NCBI RefSeq assembly: GCF_000425585.1
Contig: NZ_AUDS01000014.1
Location: 1 to 64,000, forward strand
Origin: Terrimonas ferruginea DSM 30193
GTDB taxonomy: Bacteria; Bacteroidota; Bacteroidia; Chitinophagales; Chitinophagaceae
DNA: 64,000 nt
Direction of reading: 5' to 3'
Below, in pieces: positions 6,727 through 15,542 of the stretch. The notes under the pieces are model-generated. The model was not told where the DNA came from, made no database searches, and worked only from the letters and a program-made list of their open reading frames with translations. A program made the translations under genes and the position numbers. Position 1 is the first letter of the stretch. Every line of letters starts with the position of its first letter.

Positions 6727-8385
6727 TTATTTTTCGGTATGAATGTATTGCAGTGCGCGTTCCAGTATTTCGTCGCGGCCCTTCAGCACCGCTGCCAGTG
6801 TGGGCGTGACGGTTATATCCACACGTACACCTACCCGTTGCGTGGGGGTGCCATCGGGATAATATACACCGAGGCCGGACATCATCGTACTGTAACCGCC
6901 GGGAAATACAATCGTTGATACGTTGCCGTCGGCACCAGCCGTCTGATTGCCGATGGTCATAACAGCGGGAGCTGTTTGCAAGAGCATCGTTGAAAATTCT
7001 GCATGACTTTGTGTGCTTTCATTTACCAGCAGGATCAATTTTCCTTTATAAGGCTGCTTATTTTGTGTTCCGCAAAAAAAGTCTTTACTCTTTTCAAATA
7101 ACCCGGGCCTGTCTATTTGTGGTACTGTGGCATAGACAAAGGGAACTGCTTTCGGATGTGTGTACCGGCTTAGCTGTTGCGCCGTGCCTTGCGGATAATT
7201 GCGGATATCTAAAATGATCGCACGCGTGTCTTTCAATGCATTCATGATCTGTTTAATGCTGTCTTGTTTCAACCTGCCCATGTGAATGTAGCCCACTCCC
7301 TCTTCCAGCATTTTCCACATCCCATCTTTTGACGGCGTCATCCATGGCTTTATCTCCTCCCAGGCATAACGGTGAATCTTTTTTTCCATCAGCTTGCCAT
7401 CACGTTCTATCACCACATCAGCTACCGGCGAATTGCCATGCAGCAAAGTAGCCACATTGTTCCGGTAGCGCCCGCGTTCGTTGGAGCCGCCGATGTACAA
7501 CCAGTTGGCATCAATGATCTGTTGTGGTGTGCGGCCGTCTATTTTTTTTATAATGTCACCTGCCCGTATATCATCCATTCTGCAAAGAGAATCGCTGCTC
7601 AACCGCACCACCACCGCTTCTTTTTCTATCCATTGTAATGACAAAGGTGCCATTCGCACACCAAAAAGCGGACTGCCGCAGGATGGTACATAAGGTGCGC
7701 AAACACCTACCCCATGACTATCGTTGATACGCGCCGCCAGTTGCCATATCGCAGCCTGATAGGCAAGCGTGTCGCCTGCATCACGGAAAGGAATGATCAT
7801 TTCATCCAATAGGTTGTTCCAGTCTTCGCCAATATCTTTTTTATAAGGGAAAAAATATTGGACCACATTCCAGTAACGATACAAACCGAGCAGGCGATAC
7901 TCCATCGACGGGTAAGCCATGGTTTCATATTTCGGCTCATTCATCATTTCTATATTACCCGCCCCCTTATTGCTTAGATAAAAAGGTTTACCATGATACC
8001 TGTTTTGCAATACATCCAACAGCCTTGCCCGAAGGGTCGTATTTAAAACAGGATTTTCTTTCAGCCAGGTAAGTCCTGCCGTGGTCATATCATCGTCTGT
8101 ATAAGCACTGCATGAACGGCATTTTTTTACTTCGCCCAGCTCGTCCAGCCAAGTGGTATAAAAAGCATTGACGGCTTCCGCGTCGGGCAGCTTTTCAAGT
8201 TGCCCTATTTTACGGATCAGCACCTCGTCCCAGTTGTACTGCCCGCCTGCAACAGCCGGATGAAAGTATTTGAGGAAACCCCACACGCGACCCAAATCTG
8301 CCAGCCGCTGCTCGTGCGTGAGCGCCTGCGCATGGCCATGAATAAACGAAAAAACCGAGACAGCCAGCAACAGGATTTTTTTCAT
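6727..8385 (-). CDS. secreted S41 family peptidase (C-terminal processing protease type)
   Basis: 552 aa. Signal peptide 1-20 (ending HGHAQA). A helical N-terminal region is followed by a PDZ-like segment (about 240-340) and the S41 protease core, with nucleophile region VNESTQSHAEFSTM (Ser460 likely catalytic) and the typical end segment TPTQRVGVRVDITVTPT (about 513-529). Expected to cleave or degrade peptides in the periplasm. A CRSCSAY motif near residue 90 may form a disulphide. Divergent from the DUF2130 gene; no partner gene nearby. Confidence 0.9.
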   Translation of the reverse strand: MKKILLLAVSVFSFIHGHAQALTHEQRLADLGRVWGFLKYFHPAVAGGQYNWDEVLIRKIGQLEKLPDAEAVNAFYTTWLDELGEVKKCRSCSAYTDDDMTTAGLTWLKENPVLNTTLRARLLDVLQNRYHGKPFYLSNKGAGNIEMMNEPKYETMAYPSMEYRLLGLYRYWNVVQYFFPYKKDIGEDWNNLLDEMIIPFRDAGDTLAYQAAIWQLAARINDSHGVGVCAPYVPSCGSPLFGVRMAPLSLQWIEKEAVVVRLSSDSLCRMDDIRAGDIIKKIDGRTPQQIIDANWLYIGGSNERGRYRNNVATLLHGNSPVADVVIERDGKLMEKKIHRYAWEEIKPWMTPSKDGMWKMLEEGVGYIHMGRLKQDSIKQIMNALKDTRAIILDIRNYPQGTAQQLSRYTHPKAVPFVYATVPQIDRPGLFEKSKDFFCGTQNKQPYKGKLILLVNESTQSHAEFSTMLLQTAPAVMTIGNQTAGADGNVSTIVFPGGYSTMMSGLGVYYPDGTPTQRVGVRVDITVTPTLAAVLKGRDEILERALQYIHTEK

Positions 8386-8504
8386 GATAATGTATTAATG
8401 GATGAGGATGAGCGTAAGTTAAGCCGCGGTATTCATCCGGCCAACAACTGCTAATTTTTTTAGTTTGTGTTTTATCGTATTTTAGCCGCAACAATCGATC
8501 ACCC

Positions 8505-9731
8505 ATGCCTGCAGATATTAAATGTCCGCGTTGCGGACACGAATTTGAACCCAATGATGCCATCCGCGAAGAAGTGGAAAAGGAATTGCGCGCCAAAGCC
8601 GCCGAATGGCAGAAGAAAAAATCGGAAGAATACCAACAGCAAACGCAACGCCGTGAAGCCGAGTTCCAGCAGCAACTGCAGCAGGAAAAGCAACGCCTTC
8701 AGCAGCAACTGGAAGAAAATATCCGCAAGAACATTGCAGCCGATTACGAAGTACAACTGAAACAACTTTCCGACAACAACCGGCACAACGAAGAGAAACT
8801 GAAGGAAGCCCGGCAGAAAGAACTCGAATTCCTGCAAAAAGAACAAGCGCTCCGCAACCGTGAAGCTGAAATGGAAATCAACATTCAGAAACAATTGCAG
8901 GTGGAACGCGAAAAACTGACCGACGATATCCGCAAAATAGAAGAACAAAAGATCGCCACGCGCGAAACGGAATTCCAGCTTCGTTTGAAAGAACTCGAAA
9001 AACAACTGGAAGACCAGAAAAAACTTGCCGACGAAATGCGTCGCAAAGCCGAGCAGGGCTCCATGCAATTGCAGGGTGAAGTACAGGAACTGGCATTGGA
9101 AGAGATGTTGCGTGGCTCCTTCCCCTTCGATCTTATTTCAGAAGTAGGAAAAGGCGTGCGGGGGGCGGATTGTATCCAGACCGTACGCAACGGATTCGGG
9201 CAGGAATGCGGCCGCATCATCTTCGAAAGTAAGCGCACCGCGCATTTCGGAACAGACTGGATCGAGAAACTCAAAGCCGATATGCGCAGCCAGGGCGCCG
9301 ACGTGGCCGTGATCGTTACCCAAAGCCTGCCCCGCGATATGGACCGGTTCGGAGAGAAAGACGGCGTATGGATCTGTTCATTTGCCGAAGTAAAAGCCGT
9401 AGTGTACATGCTGCGCGATGGCATCATAAAAGTATCCACCGCACTCAAAAAACAGGACAACAAAGGTGACAAGATGCACCTGCTGTATGATTACCTGACA
9501 AGTTCTGAATTTGCGGAGCAATGGAAAGCGATCCGTGAAGGATTCATGAGCATGAAGATTTCTATTCAGAAGGAAAGAGACGCGATGGAAAAATTGTGGA
9601 AGGCGCGGGAGAAACAACTGGAAAAAGTATTGCTGAGTGCAGCACATATCCGCGGCTCCATCGAAGGAATCTCGGGATCAGATGTGGACCTCGAACTACT
9701 CGGCCCCGGTGAGGAAGAAGATAGCGATTGA
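8505..9731 (+). CDS. DUF2130 domain protein with zinc-ribbon-like start and long coiled coil
   Basis: 408 aa. An N-terminal CPRCGHEF (Cys7, Cys10) gives a half zinc ribbon; about residues 25-210 are an uninterrupted charged coiled coil rich in Glu, Lys and Gln; the C-terminal DUF2130 domain (about 205-360) contains GADCIQTV, GRIIFESKRT and VAVIVTQSLP, which resemble a PD-(D/E)XK nuclease-like core (E...K in FESKRT). DUF2130 proteins are widespread and uncharacterised; a nucleic-acid role is inference. Long open frames on the opposite strand are codon-bias artefacts. Confidence 0.85.
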   Translation: MPADIKCPRCGHEFEPNDAIREEVEKELRAKAAEWQKKKSEEYQQQTQRREAEFQQQLQQEKQRLQQQLEENIRKNIAADYEVQLKQLSDNNRHNEEKLKEARQKELEFLQKEQALRNREAEMEINIQKQLQVEREKLTDDIRKIEEQKIATRETEFQLRLKELEKQLEDQKKLADEMRRKAEQGSMQLQGEVQELALEEMLRGSFPFDLISEVGKGVRGADCIQTVRNGFGQECGRIIFESKRTAHFGTDWIEKLKADMRSQGADVAVIVTQSLPRDMDRFGEKDGVWICSFAEVKAVVYMLRDGIIKVSTALKKQDNKGDKMHLLYDYLTSSEFAEQWKAIREGFMSMKISIQKERDAMEKLWKAREKQLEKVLLSAAHIRGSIEGISGSDVDLELLGPGEEEDSD

Positions 9732-10340
9732 TCAGGACACCACCCAGGCCAGCACGAGGTGATCGAAATGACGGTAATACAGATCAAGTGAAGTATTGTT
9801 CTTGGTAAAAAGACAACGCACTCTGCCCGCATCGGCATCTCGTTCCAGTAGACGGATATGCGCTTTGAAATCCACTTCTCCGTCACCATACCATTTATAC
9901 ACAGCTTCCTTGATGCTCCAGATCGTCGTGAGTCCGCGCACACCCGGTTCACTACCGAATACGGCTCGCTCTTCCGGCGTGGTAAATTTGGAAGCGATGC
10001 GTTCGATGCGCGCCACGGGAATTTCGGCATCCACGCCCGTGCGCAGATCGCGGCTTACCAATGCCGCCGCATAGTCACCGCAATGAGAAATGGAAAAATG
10101 ATACTGCGCATCCGGTAAAAAAGGTTTGCGTGTATCGGCGATGCGGATGAGTTCGTAAGGAAAATCCGGATAAAGATATCGCAGCAGGAAACGCCCCGCC
10201 AGGTGCTGCAAACGCTTATGGGGGTGCGTTACATCGCGGTGTTGCGGAACATTATCCTTAAAAAATTCCTCCGTTTCTTCGATCTTCCATACACCGAGGC
10301 GGGTGGAAGGGTTGATTTGTTGTTGAAAAAAAATCGGCAT
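9732..10340 (-). CDS. 4'-phosphopantetheinyl transferase (Sfp type)
   Basis: 202 aa. Transfers phosphopantetheine from CoA to a carrier-protein serine. Signatures: FSISHCGDYAAALVS, then GVDAE (normally GVDIE, Mg-binding acidic residues kept) followed by IASKFTTPEE, and WSIKEAVYKWYG (the WxxKEAxxK motif). An upstream extension to 10655 would run antisense through dcd and is rejected; the ATG at 10340 fits the family start. It could activate the ACP of the exopolysaccharide locus at 22.2 kb as well as the fatty-acid ACP; that link is inference. Confidence 0.88.
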   Translation of the reverse strand: MPIFFQQQINPSTRLGVWKIEETEEFFKDNVPQHRDVTHPHKRLQHLAGRFLLRYLYPDFPYELIRIADTRKPFLPDAQYHFSISHCGDYAAALVSRDLRTGVDAEIPVARIERIASKFTTPEERAVFGSEPGVRGLTTIWSIKEAVYKWYGDGEVDFKAHIRLLERDADAGRVRCLFTKNNTSLDLYYRHFDHLVLAWVVS

Positions 10341-10394
10341 TCGTGCTGGTTTCTCCTTTATTTTGCCGGTTAAAGATAGAGTAAAACTACGGCT

Positions 10395-10931
10395 ATGATC
10401 CTCTCCGATAAACGTATCCTCGAAGAAATTGAAAAAGGCACCATCAAACTGGCGCCTTACGACCGCGAATGCCTCGGCAGCAACTCTTACGATGTGCACC
10501 TGGGCAAATGGCTGGCTACGTACAAAGAACATATCCTCGACTCCAAAAAACATAACGAGATTGAATACTTCGAAATTCCGGAGGAAGGTTTCGTATTGTA
10601 TCCCCATATTTTTTATCTCGGTGTTACACTCGAATACACCGAAACACATGCGCATGTGCCGTTCCTGGAAGGGAAATCATCTACCGGCCGTCTCGGCATC
10701 GACATTCATGCTACTGCCGGTAAAGGCGACGTAGGTTTTTGCGGGCACTGGACGCTCGAGATCTCGGTCAAACAACCTGTGAAAGTGTATAAGGGAATGC
10801 CGGTTGGCCAGCTTATTTATTTCCCAGTGGAGGGTGAGATTGAAGTACGCTACGATCAGAAGAAAAATGCCAAATATTCCGGTCAGCCCGATAAGCCGAT
10901 CGAGAGTATGATGTGGAAGAACAAGTTCTGA
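10395..10931 (+). CDS. dcd: dCTP deaminase
   Basis: 178 aa. Converts dCTP to dUTP in thymidylate synthesis. Family features in order: MILSDKRILEEIEKG, GSNSYDVHLG, EGKSSTGRLGI (the conserved substrate-binding KSSxxR block) and HWTLEISVKQPVKVYKGMPVGQLIYF, containing the catalytic Glu of the TLE motif. Length is normal. Convergent with the DUF3810 gene; its TGA stop opens an 8-bp repeat array. Confidence 0.93.
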   Translation: MILSDKRILEEIEKGTIKLAPYDRECLGSNSYDVHLGKWLATYKEHILDSKKHNEIEYFEIPEEGFVLYPHIFYLGVTLEYTETHAHVPFLEGKSSTGRLGIDIHATAGKGDVGFCGHWTLEISVKQPVKVYKGMPVGQLIYFPVEGEIEVRYDQKKNAKYSGQPDKPIESMMWKNKF

Positions 10932-11018
10932 TTTGGCAATTTGATGATTTGAAAATTAGAGAATGGAATTAGCAGTAAGTCTGATTTTCAAATCATCAAA
11001 TTTTCAAATTAACCCTCA
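10929..11018. repeat. inverted pair of 8-bp repeat arrays between convergent genes
   Basis: Left arm from the dcd TGA: TTTGGCAA, TTTGATGA, TTTGAAAA. Right arm (about 10980-11011) is the reverse complement type: TTTTCAAA, TCATCAAA, TTTTCAAA. The arms can fold into one long hairpin and may act as a two-way transcription stop. Confidence 0.75.
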
Positions 11019-12128
11019 TATTTCCTGAAACTTCCGGTAATAAGCAATCAGCCACGCCACCACTTCACTGTAGGTTCTTTTGCCGCCGGGCTGATTATTG
11101 GCTTTGAGGTAACTTCCGTAAGCCCAGGTGATCAGCGGCTCGATGGGATTCTTGTATTTCTTTAAATAATCACGGTAGGCTTTGATGTCGGCTTTTACCT
11201 GCGGATGCAGGGTCTGGTTGTAGGCGCGTAGTGCTGCGGAATCGCGGCGGTATAATTCTCCTCCCGCATACTGGTACATGTCGAAATAAACCGAGTAGCG
11301 GAAGAACACGGATGGATGTTTGCGTGAAGCAAGGAAAGCCACAAAGTTGGCTTCGTTCTCTTTCCCATACCCCAATTGATGCGCGATCTCGTGCATGGTC
11401 ACAAAAGGTTCGAGTGCACTGGGGATAGTGGTATTGACCTGTGCTTCACCCGAAAAGGGATTGTAATAACCCTGGAAACCGAGTATGTTTCCCGCATAAC
11501 TGAATAAGGAAGGTTTGGCAGAGCGGGGCTGGTAAGCCAGGTAAGGATGTTGTTGCGCCATGCTGTCGTATCCGCGGCCTGCCTGGCGAAACAGCCTGTA
11601 CTTATCACGGGCAAAAGAATCACGCGCTTCAGGTGTGAGTTGCGAAGCCTCTTTGTTGAGCGCAGTATGCAAGACCTTAACCAATGAATCCAATTCGCCC
11701 GTAGAATAGGCGCTGACCTCGGTAAGACCGAGCTGCGATGAAATGCCCAGCCGGTTATAGTTGAGTCCCCACAGGAGATTGAAGAAAACGTAAATAAACA
11801 GGAAAAGGAAAATGCCTTGTTGCAGCGCGGCTTTGAAATAAGCGCGGTTGAGCCGGCGGAGAAACAGGAAACGGAAGAAACGGACCACGCGGAAGAGCAG
11901 CAGCAGGATCAGGAAGCCATAAAAAAGATCACCGATACTGAAAGGAATCCAGCCGAAGAGGGTACGCTGCAGCCTTGATACAATAGGATAAAAGCCGTAC
12001 GTATAATATTTTTCAACCATATTGGGGTACAGCGATACCCATTTAATGGCAATCGCCCCCAGGATCAGCAACACCCAACTCCAGCCTTTCATCAGCCGGG
12101 AAAAAAGGCGGGAGAAAAACTTTTGCAC
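11016..12128 (-). CDS. DUF3810 family membrane-bound metallopeptidase-like protein
   Basis: 370 aa. Three hydrophobic segments in the first 120 residues (about 17-32, 66-80, 100-125), then an extracytoplasmic domain with a zincin motif HEIAHQLGYGKENEANF (about residues 242-258), where HEIAH and a downstream Glu (ENEANF) fit an HExxH...E zinc site. DUF3810 is common in Bacteroidota; the substrate is unknown. It stands alone and is divergent from the yceD-rpmF-plsX operon. Confidence 0.87.
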   Translation of the reverse strand: MQKFFSRLFSRLMKGWSWVLLILGAIAIKWVSLYPNMVEKYYTYGFYPIVSRLQRTLFGWIPFSIGDLFYGFLILLLLFRVVRFFRFLFLRRLNRAYFKAALQQGIFLFLFIYVFFNLLWGLNYNRLGISSQLGLTEVSAYSTGELDSLVKVLHTALNKEASQLTPEARDSFARDKYRLFRQAGRGYDSMAQQHPYLAYQPRSAKPSLFSYAGNILGFQGYYNPFSGEAQVNTTIPSALEPFVTMHEIAHQLGYGKENEANFVAFLASRKHPSVFFRYSVYFDMYQYAGGELYRRDSAALRAYNQTLHPQVKADIKAYRDYLKKYKNPIEPLITWAYGSYLKANNQPGGKRTYSEVVAWLIAYYRKFQEI

Positions 12129-12225
12129 CGGAATAAATTAAAAATCATTAATAATGAGCAAATTACGATAAATTGCCCAGCAAAAATAAATGAAAAAGAC
12201 CGCGGAATAGTTCATAAATTTTACC

Positions 12226-12233
12226 TACCTTTG
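12226..12233 (+). promoter_or_regulatory. -7 promoter box TACCTTTG of the yceD-rpmF-plsX operon
   Basis: Exact TAnnTTTG match 32 bp before the ATG at 12265, giving a leader of about 25 nt. The -33 region lacks a clean TTG. Confidence 0.6.
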
Positions 12234-12264
12234 CCTCCCGATTTTTCAGGACAAATGTTGAGCC

Positions 12265-12834
12265 ATGGGTCACCGCCGAGATTTTGAGATAGCCTTTGTA
12301 GGGTTGAAACCCGGAGTTCATGAGTACAACTATGAGATTGACGACAAGTTCTTTGAGGCATTTCAGCAGCAGGATTTCCGCCACTGCTCAGCGAAAATAA
12401 AACTCTCGCTGGACAAGAAAAACAGCTTCATGTTATTGAAGTTTGAAATTGGCGGTACGCTTGAAGTCACCTGCGACCGTTGTAATAACGACCTCCCGCT
12501 TGAACTGTGGGACGAGTTTAACATGACGGTTAAGATGGTGGAAGATGCGGAACTGATGAATGACCAGGAAGATGATCCCGATGTGTATTATATCGGTCGG
12601 AATGAAAGTCACCTAGACGTAGCCAACTGGATCTACGAATTCATCAACCTGAGTATTCCGATGCAGAAGGTCTGCGGCTATGAAAACGCCGACGGTCCCA
12701 ACTGCAACCCGGCCGCACTGAAAATGCTTCGTCACATGGAACCCGATCCTGAACAGGACGAGCCTAAGGAATCGAATCCGATCTGGAAAGGCCTTGAACA
12801 GTTCAGGGACCTGAAAGACAAAGGGAAAAAATAA
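12265..12834 (+). CDS. yceD: DUF177/YceD family protein
   Basis: 189 aa. YceD-family protein, associated with 23S rRNA accumulation and usually encoded directly before rpmF. Typical CDRCNNDLPLEL segment (CxxC) in the middle, a second cysteine pair (KVCGYENADGPNC) and an acidic C-terminal stretch (EPDPEQDEPKE). First gene of the operon with rpmF and plsX. Confidence 0.88.
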   Translation: MGHRRDFEIAFVGLKPGVHEYNYEIDDKFFEAFQQQDFRHCSAKIKLSLDKKNSFMLLKFEIGGTLEVTCDRCNNDLPLELWDEFNMTVKMVEDAELMNDQEDDPDVYYIGRNESHLDVANWIYEFINLSIPMQKVCGYENADGPNCNPAALKMLRHMEPDPEQDEPKESNPIWKGLEQFRDLKDKGKK

Positions 12835-12872
12835 AAAGAGAATAATTTTCTAATTAGTTAAATAGCAGAGAT

Positions 12873-13067
12873 ATGCCAAATCCCAAACGCAGACACAGCC
12901 AGCAAAGAAGCGCAAAGCGCCGTACTCACTATAAAGCTACTGCGACCACGCTGACCACTGACAGCACTACCGGAGAAACGCATGTACGTCACCGTGCACA
13001 CGTAAGCGAAGGAAAACTGTACTACAAGGGCAAACTGGTTAGTGAGACCGCTCCTTCCAAAGCTTAA
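12873..13067 (+). CDS. rpmF: 50S ribosomal protein L32
   Basis: 64 aa. Starts MPNPKRRHSQQRSAKRRTHY, the standard L32 N-terminus, followed by a short beta-rich tail. It has no cysteines, so it is the zinc-free form of L32. It sits between yceD and plsX, the classical arrangement joining ribosome and lipid synthesis genes. Confidence 0.95.
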   Translation: MPNPKRRHSQQRSAKRRTHYKATATTLTTDSTTGETHVRHRAHVSEGKLYYKGKLVSETAPSKA

Positions 13068-13163
13068 TATTGTTTTTTCAAATAACGGACTTGATTCCAA
13101 ATCCATTGCCGACCTTTGGTTTGCGATGAGGTTTGGAATTTTAATTTTGGGAAATAAGCTTCT

Positions 13164-14117
13164 ATGGTTATAGGCATTGATATGATGGGCGGTGATTATG
13201 CTCCCCTCGAAGCCGTTAAGGGGATCAACCGTTTTTTGAATGAGGACAAGGAAGGTGATGTACGCCTGCTGCTGATCGGCGACGAGTCACAGATCAACCC
13301 ACTGCTGAATGAGCACGCCGTGCCCACCGGCAGACTGAGCGTTGTACACGCGTCACAGGTGATCGACATGCACGAACATCCCACCAAGGCCCTTAAGGAA
13401 AAACAACAGTCATCCATCGCCATCGGATTTCATTTGCTGGCATCCGGCAAAATGGACGCTTTCATCAGCGCAGGTAATACCGGAGCCATGCTCGTCGGCA
13501 CACTTTTCACCATCAAAGCCGTGGAAGGTGTCATCCGCCCTACCATCTCCAGTATCGTTCCCCTTCACAACGGAGGAACCGGACTCCTGCTCGATGTCGG
13601 TCTCAATGCCGATTGCAAACCGGAGCAACTGAACCAGTTCGCCGTGATGGGCAGCATCTATGCGCAGCTCATTCTTGGTATCAGCGAACCACGCGTAGGC
13701 CTGCTCAACGTGGGAGAAGAAGAAGGAAAAGGAAATGTGCTGGCCCAGGCCACTTATCCCCTTCTCAAAGAAAATAAACATATCCGTTTTATCGGTAATA
13801 TTGAAGGAAGAGACGTACTCACCGGCAAAGCCGATGTGATCGTGTGCGAAGGTTTTACCGGCAACGTCGTACTTAAACTCGCAGAATCGCTGTACGACCT
13901 TAAACCGGTCAACAGCACGAACGACGATTATTTCAACAGGTTCAACTTCGAAATATATGGAGGTACTCCCGTATTGGGAGTAGCCAAACCCGTTATCATC
14001 GGGCACGGTATCTCCGGACAACTGGCATTCAGCAATATGATCGGCGTAGCACGTAAGATGGTAGAAAAGGATGTATTGGGTAAAATGAAAGAAGCCCTGC
14101 GTCCGGAAGAAGCCTGA
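13164..14117 (+). CDS. plsX: phosphate acyltransferase PlsX
   Basis: 317 aa. Makes acyl-phosphate from acyl-ACP for phospholipid synthesis. Starts IGIDMMGGDYAPLEAVKG, with SAGNTGAMLVGTLF, GLLNVGEEEGKG and CEGFTGNVVLKL as family blocks. Normal length. fabH, often the next gene, is not found downstream here. Confidence 0.94.
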   Translation: MVIGIDMMGGDYAPLEAVKGINRFLNEDKEGDVRLLLIGDESQINPLLNEHAVPTGRLSVVHASQVIDMHEHPTKALKEKQQSSIAIGFHLLASGKMDAFISAGNTGAMLVGTLFTIKAVEGVIRPTISSIVPLHNGGTGLLLDVGLNADCKPEQLNQFAVMGSIYAQLILGISEPRVGLLNVGEEEGKGNVLAQATYPLLKENKHIRFIGNIEGRDVLTGKADVIVCEGFTGNVVLKLAESLYDLKPVNSTNDDYFNRFNFEIYGGTPVLGVAKPVIIGHGISGQLAFSNMIGVARKMVEKDVLGKMKEALRPEEA

Positions 14118-14146
14118 CCAATGCCAACCGATCATCGCGGCTGCTT

Positions 14147-15334
14147 ATGAAGCAAACTTTCATTACGGCACTTAAAGCTGAGCTGGAGCATACTTTCGGC
14201 AGGAAGATCCGTTCTTCCCGCGATTGCCTGCAATTGGTAGACGCGATATTTCAACGCACCGGTGAAACCATCAATGCCAACACGCTCCGCCGTTTTTTTG
14301 GTCTCGTTCAATCCCAGTACGCCGCTTCCTCCGCTACCCTACTTATTCTTTGCCGTTATTGCGGATTCGATTCTCCCGATGAAGTAGAGGTCAATATCCG
14401 CAAACAAACCACTACCGATATCGCACGCCAGGAAGTATTGCATTACCTCGTAAGCCTCTTCCGCGACGTACCACCTCCTGAAGGCCAGGACTACGACCGC
14501 GTACTCGACAATCTCACCCGCCGGACGATTGAATTCCTCGAACGCAATGAAGCACTCATCGATCCGTTTCAACGCGAAGTGGCCCGCACACGTGCCGGAC
14601 AATTCTATTATTACGAACAGGCCGTGCAGATGGATCATCTCAATGGTTCTTATGGAAAAGGTCTTCGTTATTATCTCGCTGCCAAGGCCACGCCGGATGC
14701 CATCCTGTTCGCACATGCCATCCAGGTATTCCGCTATTGGCTCAACCAGGACCTGCGGCAACTCGATAAACACATGAGCCGGCTTGCCGACACCCCACCG
14801 CATCCACACCTGGCTCCGCACATCATGGGCAGACTGATGGCCGCGCGTTTATTTCATCTGCATGCGCATGGAGAAATCACCGACAAACTGCTCGCCGAAA
14901 TGCGCCGCTACCAATCCATTCTTAAAATCACGAGGGAAAACTCACCTTCCGCGGTCCCGGATTTTGAACTGATCATCTGCGAAGCACTCACGCTTACCGG
15001 GCACCTGACCGAAGCACGCGAATACCTCCAACGCGGACGCAACTATTATGCAGCTTCACATCACCTCTTACCCAACGAACCACTCGCGATCTGGGAAACA
15101 TTATTAAGTAATATAGACGGACGGAGAACGCGCAAAAAGAACAAGGCCGCCAGCATCCCGTCCCTCGATCCACTCTGCCGCAAATACCATAGCTTATTAT
15201 TATACCGGCTCGGAACTCCACTGCGGCAGCCCTCCGCCAAAAAGCAATTAGCCACGCTCGTAGAAGAAACAGGCTTTCAGATTTTCGCTCAACCCGGAGC
15301 AAATTTCATTCTGAACAAAAAAGAACAATTCTAA
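14147..15334 (+). CDS. helical protein with DNA-binding-like N-terminus, function unknown
   Basis: 395 aa, 29 bp after plsX. The first 90 residues (FGRKIRSSRDCLQLVDAIFQ, then NTLRRFFGL and LLILCRYCGFDS) match a pattern I know from Bacteroidota regulatory proteins in which a short helical bundle resembles an HTH. The rest is helical and repeat-like, reminiscent of TPR-type scaffolds. No enzyme motif. Possibly cotranscribed with plsX. The domain call is from memory of sequence style, so moderate confidence only. Confidence 0.6.
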   Translation: MKQTFITALKAELEHTFGRKIRSSRDCLQLVDAIFQRTGETINANTLRRFFGLVQSQYAASSATLLILCRYCGFDSPDEVEVNIRKQTTTDIARQEVLHYLVSLFRDVPPPEGQDYDRVLDNLTRRTIEFLERNEALIDPFQREVARTRAGQFYYYEQAVQMDHLNGSYGKGLRYYLAAKATPDAILFAHAIQVFRYWLNQDLRQLDKHMSRLADTPPHPHLAPHIMGRLMAARLFHLHAHGEITDKLLAEMRRYQSILKITRENSPSAVPDFELIICEALTLTGHLTEAREYLQRGRNYYAASHHLLPNEPLAIWETLLSNIDGRRTRKKNKAASIPSLDPLCRKYHSLLLYRLGTPLRQPSAKKQLATLVEETGFQIFAQPGANFILNKKEQF

Positions 15335-15542
15335 TATTATTTTTATTTCTACTTTAGACGCAGAAACAACCCCGTCTCACTTAGTCCTTCCTATAGAAGT
15401 CCTCTTTATCTTTCTTTTCCAATTCTTCTGAAATCATATCCGTTTGCTGATTGGAGCACCAGCGATTGCATTGACCGGTTATGGCCTTTTTCTGCCATTT
15501 AAGCCGGACAGGCAATTCATTGGCCTATTTTAAATTATTTGT

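Noticed and set aside
8499-9068. 189-codon open frame antisense to the DUF2130 gene
   Set aside because: Phe/Leu-rich translation is the mirror of a Lys/Glu/Gln coiled coil; no start signal or family.
13410-14135. 241-codon open frame antisense to plsX
   Set aside because: The plus strand is a clear PlsX of normal length; the antisense frame arises from codon bias.
15335-15542. Riboswitch or JUMPstart-like leader before the export genes
   Set aside because: Only short weak inverted repeats (AGACG/CGTCT) and no recognisable conserved motif in the 208 bp.
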